A model generated the notes under the pieces. That model did not search any database, had not been told where the DNA came from, and was given only the letters and a program-made list of their open reading frames with translations. Shown piece by piece: positions 1 to 6,773 of a stretch of DNA of 20,883 bases. The translations under genes were made by a program, and so were the position numbers. The stretch covers positions 1 to 20,883 of the forward strand of contig JADGCE010000026.1 in NCBI GenBank assembly GCA_015229095.1, read 5' to 3'. The number at the start of each line of letters is the position of its first letter. Position 1 is the stretch's first letter. This DNA is from Magnetococcales bacterium (GTDB taxonomy: Bacteria; Pseudomonadota; Magnetococcia; Magnetococcales; Magnetaquicoccaceae).

Positions 1-707
1 ATTAGGATTACGTCCCGCCCCAACGTGTGTGCAATACCGGCTTCATAAAACACGTTCGGGTTCCGGCCCGTGCAGTCGCAGATAACAACGCGAGAACGGT
101 CAATCAGGTAAACCACATCCTGGATAATCGCGGCATTTTCCCAAATATTGTCAGCCCGTCTACACCGGAGCCCCACGTTGTCAGCAGACTGCCGGATGCT
201 CTCATAGACCGCGTTGAAGCCTGCATCGAAAGGCATCATTGCTGACGCGAGAGTCGGTTCGATTCTCTCATGATCGGTGATTTGGAACACGGTAGGCCGC
301 TGGCGACGGGGGCGCACGTGTCGGAGCAGGAAACGGTAAAGGTCCACATCTTTCACAGCCCAATGGTTCCGCGAAAACTCGAAGTTATTAGGCATATTTA
401 ACTCCATGCAGTTCGCGTAGATCATACTGTTCTGCAGTGGTGGCACATCTGCATCCAAGCTGATCTCAAGGGATAAATCCCTGCCGGTTACTCGCGCTTG
501 CTTGATCCGACCAACGTAAGCAATTTCGTCCGTCGTACCCTCTTCACAGAAAAGGCACGGAAGAGAAATCAGACGATCCAATAGAGGGCCTCCTTGATGC
601 CGAAACTGGTTGGCAATGTGGCCATCTGTGTACTCGAACAGCCGATCCATCGGGACCGTAACTCTGTCCGACCCCCAATCGCGGGTAAACATCAATAGAT
701 TAAACAT
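1..707 (-). CDS. TIR-like / nucleoside deoxyribosyltransferase-like protein, 3' end beyond window
   Basis: The minus strand is open from an ATG at 707 to the window edge (235 codons plus 2 bases), with an in-frame TGA about 30 bases upstream. Residues 157-161 read MMPFD and residues 216-222 read NPNVFYE, followed by AGIAHTLGRDVIL. Between them lie an RADNIWENAAI-like segment and the strand VVICDCTGR. This order (MPF, AD.I, I.D.V..I, vvI.D.TGrNPNVFYE.GiAH) is the hallmark of bacterial TIR-like nucleotide-binding proteins related to nucleoside 2-deoxyribosyltransferases, several of which act in antiphage defence. Residues 1-150 are a separate region I do not recognise, with CLFCEEG at about 50-56. 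The start is uncertain: GGGAG lies only 2 bases before ATG 707, and ATGs at 692, 407 and 395 are also in frame. The C-terminus is not seen. The fold assignment is fairly safe; a defence role is inference. Confidence 0.75.
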   Translation of the reverse strand, partial: MFNLLMFTRDWGSDRVTVPMDRLFEYTDGHIANQFRHQGGPLLDRLISLPCLFCEEGTTDEIAYVGRIKQARVTGRDLSLEISLDADVPPLQNSMIYANCMELNMPNNFEFSRNHWAVKDVDLYRFLLRHVRPRRQRPTVFQITDHERIEPTLASAMMPFDAGFNAVYESIRQSADNVGLRCRRADNIWENAAIIQDVVYLIDRSRVVICDCTGRNPNVFYEAGIAHTLGRDVIL

Positions 708-1180
708 CGCTCCCAAAAATAATTCTGATCATTGGATTTCTAGGGGCACAAGACTAAATTCCTCAATCAGGGAACAAAAAACGGCACGACAGTGTGCCAA
801 TCTCCGATTCGTCCAAACCGACAAGCAAAACCAGCCTCATCCCTCTCCAATCCAGGCAAACAACGCGCATCCATCAAGCCCATCAACCACCCACAGGGGA
901 GGCTACCACAACCACCACAACCACCACAACCAAAAATCCACCCCCGCAGACAAATTTTCACAAACCCCAGTTCTCGCCCCCTCTCTTCCACCAAAACCAC
1001 CCCCATTCAGAGGTCGCCATTTCAACGACGGGTACGCTTGCCCCCAATTGCTGCGAACCGGAGTTGAACTCGGCAGTTTTGAATAAATCGCGCAAGCAAT
1101 TGATTTATTGTGGCGATGTCGGCAAAAACAGGCCGTGAGGTCGGATTGGCCATCCGTCCTCGGCCACAGATACAGAGAGT
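708..1180. other. Non-coding A/C-rich stretch with no supportable gene
   Basis: No reading frame here resembles a protein. From about 770 to 1015 the plus strand is strongly enriched in C and A, with a short ACCACCACA-type direct repeat near 905-930. Open frames on both strands are by-products of this composition (runs of His, Thr or Pro on plus and Gly/Cys on minus). Nested inverted repeats near 1045-1109 are listed separately. I see no convincing promoter. Confidence 0.6.
1045..1109. repeat. Nested inverted repeats
   Basis: CAATTGCTGCG (1045-1055) is repeated inverted as CGCAAGCAATTG (1091-1102) with one extra base. Inside is the near-palindrome CCGGAGTTGAACTCGG (1058-1073). Overlapping the right arm, AATAAATC (1082-1089) pairs with GATTTATT (1102-1109). 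The nested stems could form alternative hairpins or a cruciform. The position, between a possible defence gene and an insertion-sequence remnant, would suit the edge of a mobile element, but no target-site duplication was identified. Confidence 0.5.
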
Positions 1181-1300
1181 GTCAGGCGACATGAGATCCT
1201 GGACCGCATGCTACACCATAGCCATGTGGTCACGATTCATGGAGAAAGTTACCGCTTGCGGGAGAAACGACGTTCCGGCCTGTTAAAAGCCGGGACATTG
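1181..1300 (+). pseudogene. istB: Remnant of IS21-family istB ATPase (C-terminus only)
   Basis: In the plus frame that holds ATG 1208 the codons read HEILDRMLHHSHVV, then a GESYRLREKRRSG segment. This is the typical end of IstB, the AAA+ transposition helper of IS21 elements (LDR.LHHSHV...GESYRLREKR). The rest of IstB, with its Walker motifs, and the IstA transposase are absent upstream. After about 1300 the frame continues to 1399 without further similarity. The fragment is therefore a decayed insertion-sequence scar. It marks past mobile-element activity at the left boundary of the nitrate locus. Confidence 0.7.
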
Positions 1301-1373
1301 GCAACCAATAATCAACCAACCGGCAGACCCAACATGCCCTGCGCGCCCTGCAGACATGGCGGATCATCCTCAT

Positions 1374-1967
1374 TCACAGCTCCAGTTGCATGGCGGTAAT
1401 CACACTGGCAGCGATGTCGACCAGACGCCGGTTTTGCTGCATCGCCGCCTTGCGCAGAGCTTGATAGGCCGCCTCCTCGTCGAGCCTGCGCCGCGCCATC
1501 AACAACCCCTTGGCCTGCTCGATGATTTTGCGATCCGCCAGCTTCAGACGCGCCTCGTCCCGTTCCCGGCTCAATCGCTCGAAGACCCGGAATCGGGAGA
1601 TCGCCACCTCCACGATGGAGCGCACACGCTCCTTTTTCAGCCCATCCACCACATAGGCCGATACGCCCGCCTCGATGGCCGTCTTAATCATGGCGCCATC
1701 GGCATGATCGACAAACACCGCGATCGGACGCTTCAGACCTGGCAGCACCGGATAGAGGCTCTCCAGCGCCTCCCGGTCCGGACCCGCCATGTCGATCAAA
1801 AGCACATCCGGATCAAGCAGCACCACCCGCTCGGCCAGATTGTGCAGCGAATGAATCACCATCACGCGCGCGTAGCCATCTGCCACCAGCCCCTCCTCCA
1901 AAATGGCCGCCCTGGCCGGGTCAGTGCCTATCACCAGCACGCGGATTTCCTGGCGATCACGGTTCAT
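1374..1967 (-). CDS. nasT: NasT-type response regulator with ANTAR RNA-binding domain
   Basis: 197 residues. Residues 1-125 form a receiver domain with Asp59 in LLIDM. The usual acidic pair near the N-terminus is reduced to Thr15-Asp16, and the region expected to hold the conserved Lys reads AVFVDH, so phosphorylation may not be the switch. Residues 132-190 are an ANTAR domain (LADRKIIEQAKGLLMARR, then an AYQALRKAAM segment), which binds paired hexaloop RNA hairpins and prevents transcription termination. In known systems NasT is held inactive by the nitrate/nitrite sensor NasS. Its ATG overlaps the stop of the preceding ATPase gene (ATGA), indicating translational coupling as last gene of the nrt operon. 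Likely targets are the leaders of nrtA and nirB in this window. No nasS is present here. Confidence 0.88.
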   Translation of the reverse strand: MNRDRQEIRVLVIGTDPARAAILEEGLVADGYARVMVIHSLHNLAERVVLLDPDVLLIDMAGPDREALESLYPVLPGLKRPIAVFVDHADGAMIKTAIEAGVSAYVVDGLKKERVRSIVEVAISRFRVFERLSRERDEARLKLADRKIIEQAKGLLMARRRLDEEAAYQALRKAAMQQNRRLVDIAASVITAMQLEL

Positions 1968-3634
1968 GCGGCTTGCCGTCCTCCACCGGCGTGGCCCTTT
2001 TCATACTCTTCCAGAAAATCGATCAGCTCAGCCCGGTATTCGTAATATTTCGGATGGCTCAGCAGCGCAGCCCGGGTGCGGGGTCGGGGCAAATCCACCC
2101 GCATGATCCGACCGATACGGGCATGGGGACCATTGGTCATCATCACCACCCGGTCGGCCAGCAAAATCGCCTCATCCACATCGTGGGTCACACAGATGGC
2201 GGTTACCCGTGTACGGGACCACACCTCCATCAATACCTCCTGCAACTCCCAGCGGGTCAGGCTGTCGAGCATACCGAATGGCTCATCCAGCAAAAGCAGC
2301 TTGGGCGACAGGGCAAAGGCCCGGGCGATCCCCACCCGCTGACGCATGCCGTTGGACATCTCGGCGGCGCGCCGCTCCATGGCATCTCCCAGCCCCACCT
2401 TGGCCAGATAATAGCTCACCACATCCTCCCGCTGGGTGCGGGTGGCATGGGGATAGACCCGCTCCACACCCAGCGCGACATTCTCCCGGGCGGTCAGCCA
2501 GGGAAAGAGCGAAGGAGACTGGAACACCACCGCCCGATCCGGCCCTGCGGAGGAGACCTCGCGACCATTCAGAACGATGCCGCCGCCGGTCACGTCGACA
2601 AGCCCCGCCACCATGGAGAGTACTGTGGATTTGCCACAACCGGAGTGACCGATCAGGGTGACACATTCCCCTCGATCCATGTGCAGATTGAAGCCGTCCA
2701 CCACGGTCAGTGGCCCCTCAGGGGTGGAAAAACTTTTGATCACCCCATCAAACTCCACATAACGGGCAATTCTCGCACCCTGCGCCGCATCCAGATAGGC
2801 CTTGGGAGGCCCCTCACCCGGAAAACGCGGTTTGATATCCGGCAGGGATACCAGACTTTCCCTGGAATGGGCCCGTTGCTCACCGGCATGGATCATGAAG
2901 CGGGTAATCTCGGCCCGCAGTGCCTTGTATTCGGCTCTGTGTTCAAGCTGCTTGCGCGCCCGGGGTCGGGGAAAATCCACCGCGAAGGGGCGACCGAGGG
3001 TCGCCCCTGCCGCCCCGGGCAACAGAGGAATCACCCGATCCGCCAGCAGCAGGGCCTCGTCCACATCATTGGTGATCAAAACCACCGTCTTGCCATCCCT
3101 GCCTCGGATGGCGTCAAACTCATCCTGAAGCCGGGCACGGGTCAGGGCATCCAGGGCAGAGAGCGGCTCGTCGAGCAGCAGGATCTCCGGTTGCATCGCC
3201 AGGGCACGCGCCACCGACACCCGCTGCCGCATGCCACCGGAGAGTTCAGCCGGGTGCCGGTCGGCAGCATGGGCCAGCCCCACCAGGGCCACAAACTCAT
3301 CCACCACAGCAGCCCGTTGCACTGCGTTCAATCCCTCACCCCGCACCGCCAGGGCCACATTTTCCCGCACGGTCATCCAGGGCATCAGGGCATAGTTTTG
3401 AAACACAACCCCCCGATCCGGACCAGGTCCCCGAATCGGCTTTTCCCGCAGGGTGATCTCACCAGCATCCGGTCGGATCAGACCGGCGATCAGCCCGATC
3501 AGCGTGCTCTTGCCGGTGCCGGAAAAACCCAGAATCGCCACAAACTCCCCTTGCGCAACCTCCAATTGGATCCCATCCAGCACCTTGTGCGTTCCATACG
3601 ATTTGCTTAAACCCTGCAACCTGAGAAAGGCCAT
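1964..3634 (-). CDS. Nitrate ABC transporter, two ATPase domains in one chain
   Basis: 556 residues containing two complete ABC ATPase domains, apparently a fusion of NrtC- and NrtD-like halves, predicted to sit on the cytoplasmic face of NrtB. Domain 1 has Walker A GFSGTGKST (36-44), Q-loop Gln79, signature LSGGM (131-135), Walker B ILLLDEP (151-157), but Asn189 (ITND) where the switch His is expected. Domain 2 has Walker A GHSGCGKST (329-337), signature MSNGM (426-430) instead of LSGG, Walker B LLLLDEP (446-452) and His484 (VTHD). A linker of about 70 residues joins them. In a head-to-tail dimer the two non-consensus elements fall in the same ATP site. The ATG is preceded by GGAG about 8 bases upstream. 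It follows nrtB by 33 bases and overlaps nasT by 3. Confidence 0.9.
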   Translation of the reverse strand: MAFLRLQGLSKSYGTHKVLDGIQLEVAQGEFVAILGFSGTGKSTLIGLIAGLIRPDAGEITLREKPIRGPGPDRGVVFQNYALMPWMTVRENVALAVRGEGLNAVQRAAVVDEFVALVGLAHAADRHPAELSGGMRQRVSVARALAMQPEILLLDEPLSALDALTRARLQDEFDAIRGRDGKTVVLITNDVDEALLLADRVIPLLPGAAGATLGRPFAVDFPRPRARKQLEHRAEYKALRAEITRFMIHAGEQRAHSRESLVSLPDIKPRFPGEGPPKAYLDAAQGARIARYVEFDGVIKSFSTPEGPLTVVDGFNLHMDRGECVTLIGHSGCGKSTVLSMVAGLVDVTGGGIVLNGREVSSAGPDRAVVFQSPSLFPWLTARENVALGVERVYPHATRTQREDVVSYYLAKVGLGDAMERRAAEMSNGMRQRVGIARAFALSPKLLLLDEPFGMLDSLTRWELQEVLMEVWSRTRVTAICVTHDVDEAILLADRVVMMTNGPHARIGRIMRVDLPRPRTRAALLSHPKYYEYRAELIDFLEEYEKGHAGGGRQAA

Positions 3635-3667
3635 GTTGTGTACTCCATGTGGGTGTTCTGTTGTCCG

Positions 3668-4693
3668 TCAACGTCCTCTGGCATAGGTGAAGAGGCCCTG
3701 GAGTGCCTGCATGAGCCGATCCAGCAGAAAACCGATGCCACCGATGGTGATCACCGCCACCATGATCTTGGCCAGGGACTCGGAAGAGCCGTTCTGGAAC
3801 TCATCCCAGACAAATTTACCCAGCCCGGGATTTTGTGCCAGCATCTCGGCGGCGATCAACACCATCCAGCCCACGCCCAGGGAGAGCCTGAGCCCGGTAA
3901 ACATGTAGGGGAGCGCCGCAGGAATCACCAGCCGGCGCACCTTGGTCCCCCAGGAGAGTCTGAGCACCCGGACAACGTTCATCAGATCCCGGTCAATCGA
4001 TGCCACGCCAACAGCGGTGTTGATCAAGGTTGGCCACAGCGAACACAAAGTCACGGTGATTGCCGAGTTGAGAAAGGATTTTTCAAAAATCGGCTGCTCG
4101 CTGGCGTAGAGTGCGCTGACCACCATCGTCACCAGCGGCAACCAGGCCAGAGGCGATACCGGCTTGAACAGCTGAATCAACGGGTTCAGGGCGGCGTTGA
4201 TGGTGCGGGAGAGACCACAAAGCACCCCCAGAGGAATGGCCAGCAGCGCGCCCAGCAAAAAACCGGCAAAAACCGTCTTCAAACTGGTCAGGATCTGATC
4301 CAGATAGGTGACCGAACCGGTATAAGGGGCGCGACGGTGGGTCTGCCCCTTGGCGGCCCGCTCCTGTGCCAACCGCTCCTGGCGTTCCAGAAAAAGCGTG
4401 CGGCGTTCCCGTTCCGCTAGGTGATCCTTGTAAAGGTTGGCGAATTGGGTGGCGACCATGGCGGGACCGGGAATCTGGCCAAGTGTGGTGCGAACCTGGG
4501 GCGCGAGCAGCGACCAGGCACCCAGAAAGAGCGCAATGGCCAAAACCGGGACCAGCAAACCGAGCCACAGCTCCCGGATCTGGGTACGTGGATCCCGCCC
4601 CGCACAGAGACGATACAGCGGCACAATCCAGCCGAGTCCCATCAGGTTCATGGCCGGAGCCAGACGGGCCAGAGAAGATAACCAGCGTGGCAT
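3668..4693 (-). CDS. nrtB: Nitrate ABC transporter permease NrtB
   Basis: 341 residues, an integral membrane permease of the binding-protein-dependent type. A hydrophobic segment lies at about 43-63. A charged stretch rich in Arg, Glu and Gln (about 90-122) precedes the core. The core has several membrane spans from about 130 to the end and motifs typical of NrtB: FKPVSPLAWLPLVTM, LCSLWPTLINTAVGVAS and the EAA-loop/neighbour region with AAEMLAQNPGLGKFVWDEF. The N-terminal part makes it longer than cyanobacterial NrtB (about 280), which I believe is common in this subfamily. AAGGAG lies 7 bases before the ATG. It follows nrtA by 19 bases, so it is certainly in the same operon. Confidence 0.92.
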   Translation of the reverse strand: MPRWLSSLARLAPAMNLMGLGWIVPLYRLCAGRDPRTQIRELWLGLLVPVLAIALFLGAWSLLAPQVRTTLGQIPGPAMVATQFANLYKDHLAERERRTLFLERQERLAQERAAKGQTHRRAPYTGSVTYLDQILTSLKTVFAGFLLGALLAIPLGVLCGLSRTINAALNPLIQLFKPVSPLAWLPLVTMVVSALYASEQPIFEKSFLNSAITVTLCSLWPTLINTAVGVASIDRDLMNVVRVLRLSWGTKVRRLVIPAALPYMFTGLRLSLGVGWMVLIAAEMLAQNPGLGKFVWDEFQNGSSESLAKIMVAVITIGGIGFLLDRLMQALQGLFTYARGR

Positions 4694-4712
4694 GGAGCGT
4701 CTCCTTGCATGA

Positions 4713-6110
4713 TCAGACTTTGTCGTTGCCCTTCAATCCGATGGGCAACGCAGCCAGGTAGGCGTTGGGGGTGCGACCGTTGAAGGGAATGCCGTCGATA
4801 AAACCCTCCTGAATATCCCTGTAGCCATCGCTTGTGAAGGGAAAGGACGCCTCCGGCACCTTGCCCTCCTCCACCAGTTGTCTGGCCGCTTGCAGGTAAA
4901 GATCGGGCCGATACACCTTGCGCGCCGTGTCGTGATACCACGTGTCGCTTTTGGCCTCTGCAATCTGCCCCCAGCGGCGCATCTGGGTCAAAAACCAGAC
5001 CGCGTCAGACAGATAGGGATAATTGGCAAAATAGCGGAAAAAGACATTGAAATCCGGCGCAGGCCGGCGATCACCCTTCTCGTATTCAAAGATGCCGGTC
5101 ATGGAGTTGGCGATCACCTCCGCATCGGCACCCACATAGCGGGATTGGGCGAGGATCTTCACCGCTTCGGCGCGATTGGCATTTTCCTTCTCATCCAGCC
5201 ACATGGCGGCGCGGATCAGTGCCTTGAGCACGGCCAGATGGGTGTTGGGATGTTTCTCCGCCCAACCCCGGGTGACACCGAATACCTTTTCCGGGTTGTT
5301 GCGCCAGATTTCATAATCGGTGATCACTGGCACGCCAATCCCCTTGAAAACCGCCTGCTGGTTCCAGGGTTCACCGACGCAGTAGCCATGAATGGTACCC
5401 GCCTCCAAGGTGGAAGGCATCTGTGGCGGCGGAGTGACCGACAGCAGCACGTCGGCCTTGATCTGGCCAGAGATGTCTGTGGGGGAGTAAAACCCCGGAT
5501 GCAGACCACCGGCAGCCAGCCAATAGCGCAGTTCATAGTTGTGGGTGGAGACAGGAAATACCATACCCATCTGAAAGACGCGCCCTTCCTTGCGGAACGC
5601 TTCCACCACCGGCTTGAGGGCATCGGCCTTGATGGGATGGATCGGCTTGCCGTCACTGCCGGCGGGGATATGGGGCTTCATACGCTTCCAGACATCGTTG
5701 GAAACAGTCACCCCGTTGCCGTTCAGGTCCATGGAGAAGGCGGTGATCACCTCGGCCTGGGTACCAAAGCCGATGGTCGCTCCCAAGGGTTGACCGGCCA
5801 GCATATGGGCACCATCCAACTCACCGGAGATCACCCGATCCAACAACACCTTCCAGTTGGCCTGGGGTTCCAGGGTGACATAGAGCCCCTCCTCCTCGAA
5901 ATAGCCTTTTTCAAAGGCCACCGCCATAGGTGCCATATCGGTCAATTTGATAAAGCCGAGTTTGAGACTCTCCTTTTCCGGTTGGACACCCTGAGCTGCG
6001 GCGCGCACCCAGCTTGGCATGGCCGCCATGGCCACACCGGCACCCAGCGTACCCAGCAGGGTGCGACGGGAAAGGAGAAGCGAAGAGAGACAACGTTTCT
6101 GGCGGGTCAT
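4713..6110 (-). CDS. nrtA: Nitrate-binding protein NrtA, Tat-type signal peptide
   Basis: 465 residues, the substrate-binding protein of the nitrate importer. The N-terminus carries SRRTLLGTLGAGVAMA (about 14-29), a twin-arginine-like export signal, with cleavage likely near WVRAAA. The mature protein begins with KLGFIKLTDMAPMAVAFEKG, then the LDGAHMLAGQPL and MDLNGNGVTVSN segments characteristic of NrtA/NasS-type CmpA-family proteins. GGAG lies 7 bases before the ATG. The export signal argues against this being the cytoplasmic sensor NasS, which has the same fold. It is the first gene of nrtA-nrtB-ATPase-nasT and is preceded by a structured leader with a terminator, so its expression is probably nitrate-dependent by antitermination. 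Confidence 0.92.
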   Translation of the reverse strand: MTRQKRCLSSLLLSRRTLLGTLGAGVAMAAMPSWVRAAAQGVQPEKESLKLGFIKLTDMAPMAVAFEKGYFEEEGLYVTLEPQANWKVLLDRVISGELDGAHMLAGQPLGATIGFGTQAEVITAFSMDLNGNGVTVSNDVWKRMKPHIPAGSDGKPIHPIKADALKPVVEAFRKEGRVFQMGMVFPVSTHNYELRYWLAAGGLHPGFYSPTDISGQIKADVLLSVTPPPQMPSTLEAGTIHGYCVGEPWNQQAVFKGIGVPVITDYEIWRNNPEKVFGVTRGWAEKHPNTHLAVLKALIRAAMWLDEKENANRAEAVKILAQSRYVGADAEVIANSMTGIFEYEKGDRRPAPDFNVFFRYFANYPYLSDAVWFLTQMRRWGQIAEAKSDTWYHDTARKVYRPDLYLQAARQLVEEGKVPEASFPFTSDGYRDIQEGFIDGIPFNGRTPNAYLAALPIGLKGNDKV

Positions 6111-6166
6111 GGATTTTCTCCTTACTACGCAGCGAGCGGGTCAAAAACGGGCAATCAGGTGCCCCC

Positions 6167-6247
6167 AAAAAAAACGCCATGAGCCATCCCCCTCCTGGCG
6201 CTCCCCATGATCAGAGAGCTGCCAGGATGGTCGGATGATTCATGGCG
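6167..6247 (-). terminator. Leader terminator of nrtA operon
   Basis: On the minus strand CGCCATGAATCATCC (6247-6233) pairs with GGATGGCTCATGGCG (6189-6175): 8 perfect pairs, one A/C mismatch, one G-T pair and 5 further pairs. Eight T residues (6174-6167) follow directly. The loop holds a secondary hairpin (CCTGGC pairing with GCCAGG). It lies 56 bases before the nrtA ATG, so by default it would stop transcription before the gene. Its left arm contains the 3' strand of the upstream hexaloop hairpin, so the two cannot form together. Confidence 0.8.
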
Positions 6248-6313
6248 GCGTTGCCATGCATGCACCCGGCGGGTGCATCGATTCGTATCGGATAAACGCC
6301 CACGCTGGCGTCT
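6241..6313 (-). promoter_or_regulatory. ANTAR (NasT) target: two-hexaloop leader RNA of nrtA
   Basis: First hairpin (6313-6294): stem AGACGCC/GGCGTTT with hexaloop AGCGTG. Second hairpin (6258-6241): perfect stem CATGGC/GCCATG with hexaloop AACGCC. Both loops have A at position 1 and G at position 4, the known signature of ANTAR-protein targets. Between them is a very strong hairpin ATGCACCC-GCC-GGGTGCAT (6278-6260). The 3' strand of the second hairpin is reused in the left arm of the terminator at 6247-6167, giving the standard antitermination switch. NasT, encoded at the end of the same operon, is the expected ligand, which would make this operon self-reinforcing. Confidence 0.8.
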
Positions 6314-6326
6314 TGACTGCCTATTG

Positions 6327-6343
6327 ATCAATTTTTATGCCAC
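6327..6343 (-). promoter_or_regulatory. Possible sigma-54 promoter for nrtA operon
   Basis: Minus strand GTGGCATAAAAATTGAT has TGGCA at the -24 position and TTGA at -12 with correct spacing. The -12 GC is GA here, which weakens it. It would place the transcript start near 6316, just before the first hexaloop hairpin begins at 6313. Nitrogen-controlled sigma-54 promoters are common at such loci. Confidence 0.4.
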
Positions 6344-6446
6344 ACATCACAACCATTTGTTTATTCAATTTATTTCATCTTATTGCAGGAGGATTGGCCC
6401 ACGCACGATCCATTGGAAGAGGCTCTCCCATGGCCGTTGCATCATC

Positions 6447-6464
6447 GTGCAGCACCACCTGCAC
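6447..6464. promoter_or_regulatory. Dyad, possible shared NtrC-type enhancer
   Basis: GTGCAGCACCACCTGCAC is a perfect 6-base dyad (GTGCAG/CTGCAC) around six bases. It resembles, but does not exactly match, NtrC sites (TGCAC-N7-GTGCA). Its centre is almost exactly midway between the two predicted transcript starts (about 6316 and 6596), about 140 bases from each, a distance suited to an enhancer serving both directions. A second half-matching 17-mer, TGCATAAAAATTGCGCA, lies at 6502-6518. Confidence 0.4.
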
Positions 6465-6568
6465 AAAAAACAGTCAATTTATATTGTCTGACAGCATGGC
6501 CTGCATAAAAATTGCGCATTACTGCCTCACACCCAACCATAAATGCAGAGCATTCGCTATCTTACGAA

Positions 6569-6585
6569 TTGGCAAGCAAGCTGCT
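6569..6585 (+). promoter_or_regulatory. Probable sigma-54 (-24/-12) promoter for nirB operon
   Basis: TTGGCAAGCAAGCTGCT matches the -24 element (TTGGCA) and the -12 element (TGCT) with the required 10 bases between the GG and GC pairs. It predicts a start near 6596, 12 bases before the first leader hairpin (6608). The spacing to the hairpin agrees with the arrangement on the opposite strand. Confidence 0.55.
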
Positions 6586-6607
6586 TACAGTGCTGACAAG
6601 AACATTC

Positions 6608-6670
6608 CCGCCCCACGCAGCGCCGCGTGATGGGCGGAGCATACAGGATAAAGACGTCCGAATGGCATCC
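6608..6670 (+). promoter_or_regulatory. ANTAR (NasT) target: two-hexaloop leader RNA of nirB
   Basis: First hairpin (6608-6637): stem CCGCCC-CACGC/GCGTG-AT-GGGCGG, 11 pairs, hexaloop AGCGCC (6619-6624). Second hairpin (about 6636-6670): GGAT/GTCC around hexaloop AAAGAC (6650-6655), extended by CAT/ATG and GGA/TCC with small bulges. Both hexaloops carry A1 and G4. The 3' side of the second hairpin (GTCC and ATGGC, 6656-6666) is also the left arm of the terminator ending at 6738. This is the ANTAR antitermination layout known from nasF/nasT and eut leaders. Confidence 0.82.
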
Positions 6671-6738
6671 CCGAACAGCTCCTGCGGCCACCACCGCACG
6701 GAGCCGGTTCCGGCAACGCCATTGGGACGTTTTTTTTT
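6654..6738 (+). terminator. Leader terminator of nirB operon
   Basis: ACGTCC-G-AATGGC (6654-6666) pairs with GCCATT-G-GGACGT (6718-6730), 12 pairs with one G/G mismatch, and runs directly into nine T residues (6730-6738). AAAG upstream can extend the stem into the T tract. The loop contains a further hairpin, GCTCCTGCGG (6678-6687) with CCGCA-C-GGAGC (6694-6704). It ends 35 bases before the nirB ATG, too close and too strong to be anything but an attenuator, unless the gene is silent. Confidence 0.85.
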
Positions 6739-6773
6739 GCCTAATCCCTCGCCAATTGAAGAGGAGTTGCATC

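Noticed and set aside
1045..1080. Minus-strand GAGTTCAACTC looks like a tRNA T-arm
   Set aside because: The T stem needs a bulged A to pair, and no anticodon or D arm, acceptor stem or CCA can be found around it.
610..1138. Overlapping plus and minus ORFs rich in Pro, His, Thr or Gly/Cys
   Set aside because: They follow from the A/C-rich composition and overlap the real minus-strand TIR-like gene; no ribosome sites or family motifs.
1973..3610. 545-codon plus-strand ORF opposite the ABC ATPase
   Set aside because: The opposite strand codes a clear ABC protein with all motifs; this frame has none.
6313..6341. TTGACT with TATGCC as a sigma-70 promoter on plus
   Set aside because: The -10 box matches only three of six positions and it would transcribe through the divergent promoter region rather than into a leader start.
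6627..6773. 49-residue N-terminal extension of NirB
   Set aside because: This DNA forms the hexaloop hairpins and terminator, and a good ribosome site precedes ATG 6774 where family similarity starts.
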